In this document: positions 13,764-14,597 of the stretch, piece by piece
How the letters are laid out: every line of letters begins with the position of its first letter
Numbering within the stretch: the first letter of the stretch is position 1
From: Scleromatobacter sp045810285
GTDB lineage: Bacteria; Pseudomonadota; Gammaproteobacteria; Burkholderiales; Burkholderiaceae_C
Reading direction: 5' to 3'
Length of the DNA stretch: 14,597 bases
Assembly (NCBI GenBank): GCA_045810285.1
Contig: JBJMWE010000218.1
Span: 1-14,597 of the forward strand
The notes under the pieces: generated by a model
Told to the model about the DNA's origin: nothing
Seen by the model: the letters and a program-made list of their open reading frames with translations, nothing else
Database searches by the model: none
Made by a program: the position numbers and the translations under genes

Positions 13764-14072
13764 CGGCCCTGACCAGTGCAGGAACTGGCGCCCCGCTCTG
13801 ACGAGCAGCGGCGCCCGCACCGAGTCAAGGTAGCGCCCCCGCACCCAGTCCCCGCCTCAGATCTGGCGGAGTCCGGCGCGCGGTCTCGGCGATTCGTCCC
13901 AAGCCCCAACCGTTTCACGTCGCCACGACGGCCTCGACCCGGCCAGTGCACGCCCACCCTGCGCGCACCGGTTGTCCGGATCGGCCAGCGCGAGGCGCAG
14001 GTGCAACAGGTCGGGCAAGCCGTCCGGCGCCCGTCATTGCGCCCCGGCTCACACCCCAGGGTGAACAAGCAA
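13764..14072 (+). promoter_or_regulatory. long rho leader with strong hairpin and C-rich stretches
   Basis: No protein-coding frame is convincing here. The 5' part has a small stem (CCAGT/ACTGG, 13773-13788) and then a strong imperfect hairpin at 13787-13815 (GGCGCC closing pair with inner CCGC/GCGG). Downstream are C-rich, G-poor runs (for example 13838-13857 and 13948-13962) of the kind Rho prefers. rho genes in several bacteria are autoregulated by Rho-dependent termination in their leader, and this region could serve that role; this is inference from composition. Confidence 0.45.
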
Positions 14073-14597
14073 ATGCATCTTTCCGAACTGAAGGCCATGC
14101 ACATCGGTGCGCTGATCACGATGGGCGAAGCCCTCGAGATCGACAACGTGGCCCGCCTGCGCAAGCAGGAGTTGATGTTCGCGATCATGAAGAAGCGCGC
14201 CAAGGGCGGCGAACAGGTGTTCGGCGACGGCGTGCTCGAAGTGCTGCCGGACGGCTTCGGCTTCCTGCGCGCGATCGACGAGAGCTACATGGCGTCGACC
14301 GACGACATCTACCTCTCCCCCAGCCAGATCCGCCGCTTCGGCATGCGCAAGGGCGACTACCTGAAGGGGGCCACCCGCCCGGCGGCCAGCAACGAGAAGT
14401 ACCCGGCGCTGCTCCGCCTCGACGAGATCAACGGGTTCTCCCCCGAGGAGGCCCGCACCCGCCCCCGCTTCGAGGACCTCACGCCGCTCTTCCCCGACGA
14501 GAAGCTGCGCCTCGAGGTCCCGGGCGACACCAACAACATGGTGGCTCGCATCGTCGACCTCATCTCACCGATCGGGAAAGGTCAGCGCGGGCTCATC
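14073..14597 (+). CDS. rho: transcription termination factor Rho, N-terminal part (cut by window end)
   Basis: The first 175 codons of Rho, the hexameric RNA-dependent ATPase that ends transcription. The N-terminal Rho_N helical domain (about 1-46, MHLSELKAM...RLRKQELMFAIMKKRA) and the cold-shock RNA-binding domain with GFGFLR (61-66) are present, then DDIYLSPSQIRRF and, at the cut, PIGKGQRGLI leading to the ATPase core. AGGGTGA at 14058-14064 fits the ATG at 14073; an in-frame GTG at 14061 is possible. Residues after about 90 (KGATRPAASNEKYPALLR, ARTRPRFEDLTPLFPDEKLRLE) differ from the usual betaproteobacterial RTPKDGERYFAL and resemble Rho of other phyla. The ATP-binding motifs lie beyond the window. 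Confidence 0.93.
   Translation, partial: MHLSELKAMHIGALITMGEALEIDNVARLRKQELMFAIMKKRAKGGEQVFGDGVLEVLPDGFGFLRAIDESYMASTDDIYLSPSQIRRFGMRKGDYLKGATRPAASNEKYPALLRLDEINGFSPEEARTRPRFEDLTPLFPDEKLRLEVPGDTNNMVARIVDLISPIGKGQRGLI

Noticed and set aside
13764..14072. tRNA gene or known riboswitch in the rho leader
   Set aside because: No cloverleaf with a GTTCRANNC T-loop and no recognisable riboswitch core could be found by eye.

Overview
The window is very GC-rich, densely packed DNA, and most of it reads as a betaproteobacterium of the Burkholderiales (Comamonadaceae-like). The grounds are a LexA, an Ohr/OhrR pair and a trxA-rho gene order of the type common there, strong GC bias at third codon positions, and GC-rich dispersed intergenic repeats of a kind familiar from that group. 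This placement is inferred from protein character, not from a database search.

Layout. 1-360 holds no gene, only dispersed repeats. 361-1354 is an ohrR-ohr organic-peroxide operon with a near-ideal promoter whose spacer carries an inverted repeat; the promoter predicts a leaderless ohrR mRNA. Related copies of a repeat of about 120-135 bp lie on both sides of this pair. 1585-2448 encodes a membrane-anchored, Sel1-like, cysteine-containing envelope protein. 2521-3465 (minus) is an L-asparaginase, divergent from lexA (3555-4235); the gap between them holds two LexA-box-like 16-mers in tandem. 4314-4649 is a small helix-hairpin-helix (Cdd1-like) protein, convergent with an unrecognised 322-residue protein (4686-5654, minus). 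5789-8410 encodes an exported family 3 glycoside hydrolase with a clear promoter and a LacI-family-type operator just downstream of it. 8411-8674 is a gene-free gap containing two 33-bp elements that are exact reverse complements of each other.

8675-13063 (minus) is the most unusual part: a pseudokinase-HDOD protein is followed by a kinase-HDOD-GAF protein, with a 21-codon micro-ORF between them that has its own Shine-Dalgarno sequence and overlaps the second gene by ATGA. The two large proteins are recognisable paralogues. One keeps every kinase motif checked; the other has lost the ATP-binding lysine, the DFG motif and other essentials. I read this as a sensor/regulator pair in which the degenerate copy may regulate or scaffold the active one.

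13366-13698 is thioredoxin. Then come a strong promoter overlapped by a perfect 17-bp palindrome, a leader of about 300 nt with a strong hairpin and C-rich stretches, and the start of rho (14073 to the window end, partial). The first ~70 residues of Rho look betaproteobacterial. The part after a conserved block looks instead like Rho from another phylum (Actinobacteria-like), and Leu and Gly codon use shifts at the same place. This may be a chimeric contig end or a real mosaic gene.

Themes: oxidative-stress defence (ohrR-ohr, trxA), SOS control (lexA), polysaccharide or oligosaccharide degradation (GH3), and cytoplasmic Ser/Thr-kinase signalling. Apart from ohrR-ohr and the kinase pair, neighbouring genes show no evident shared function.
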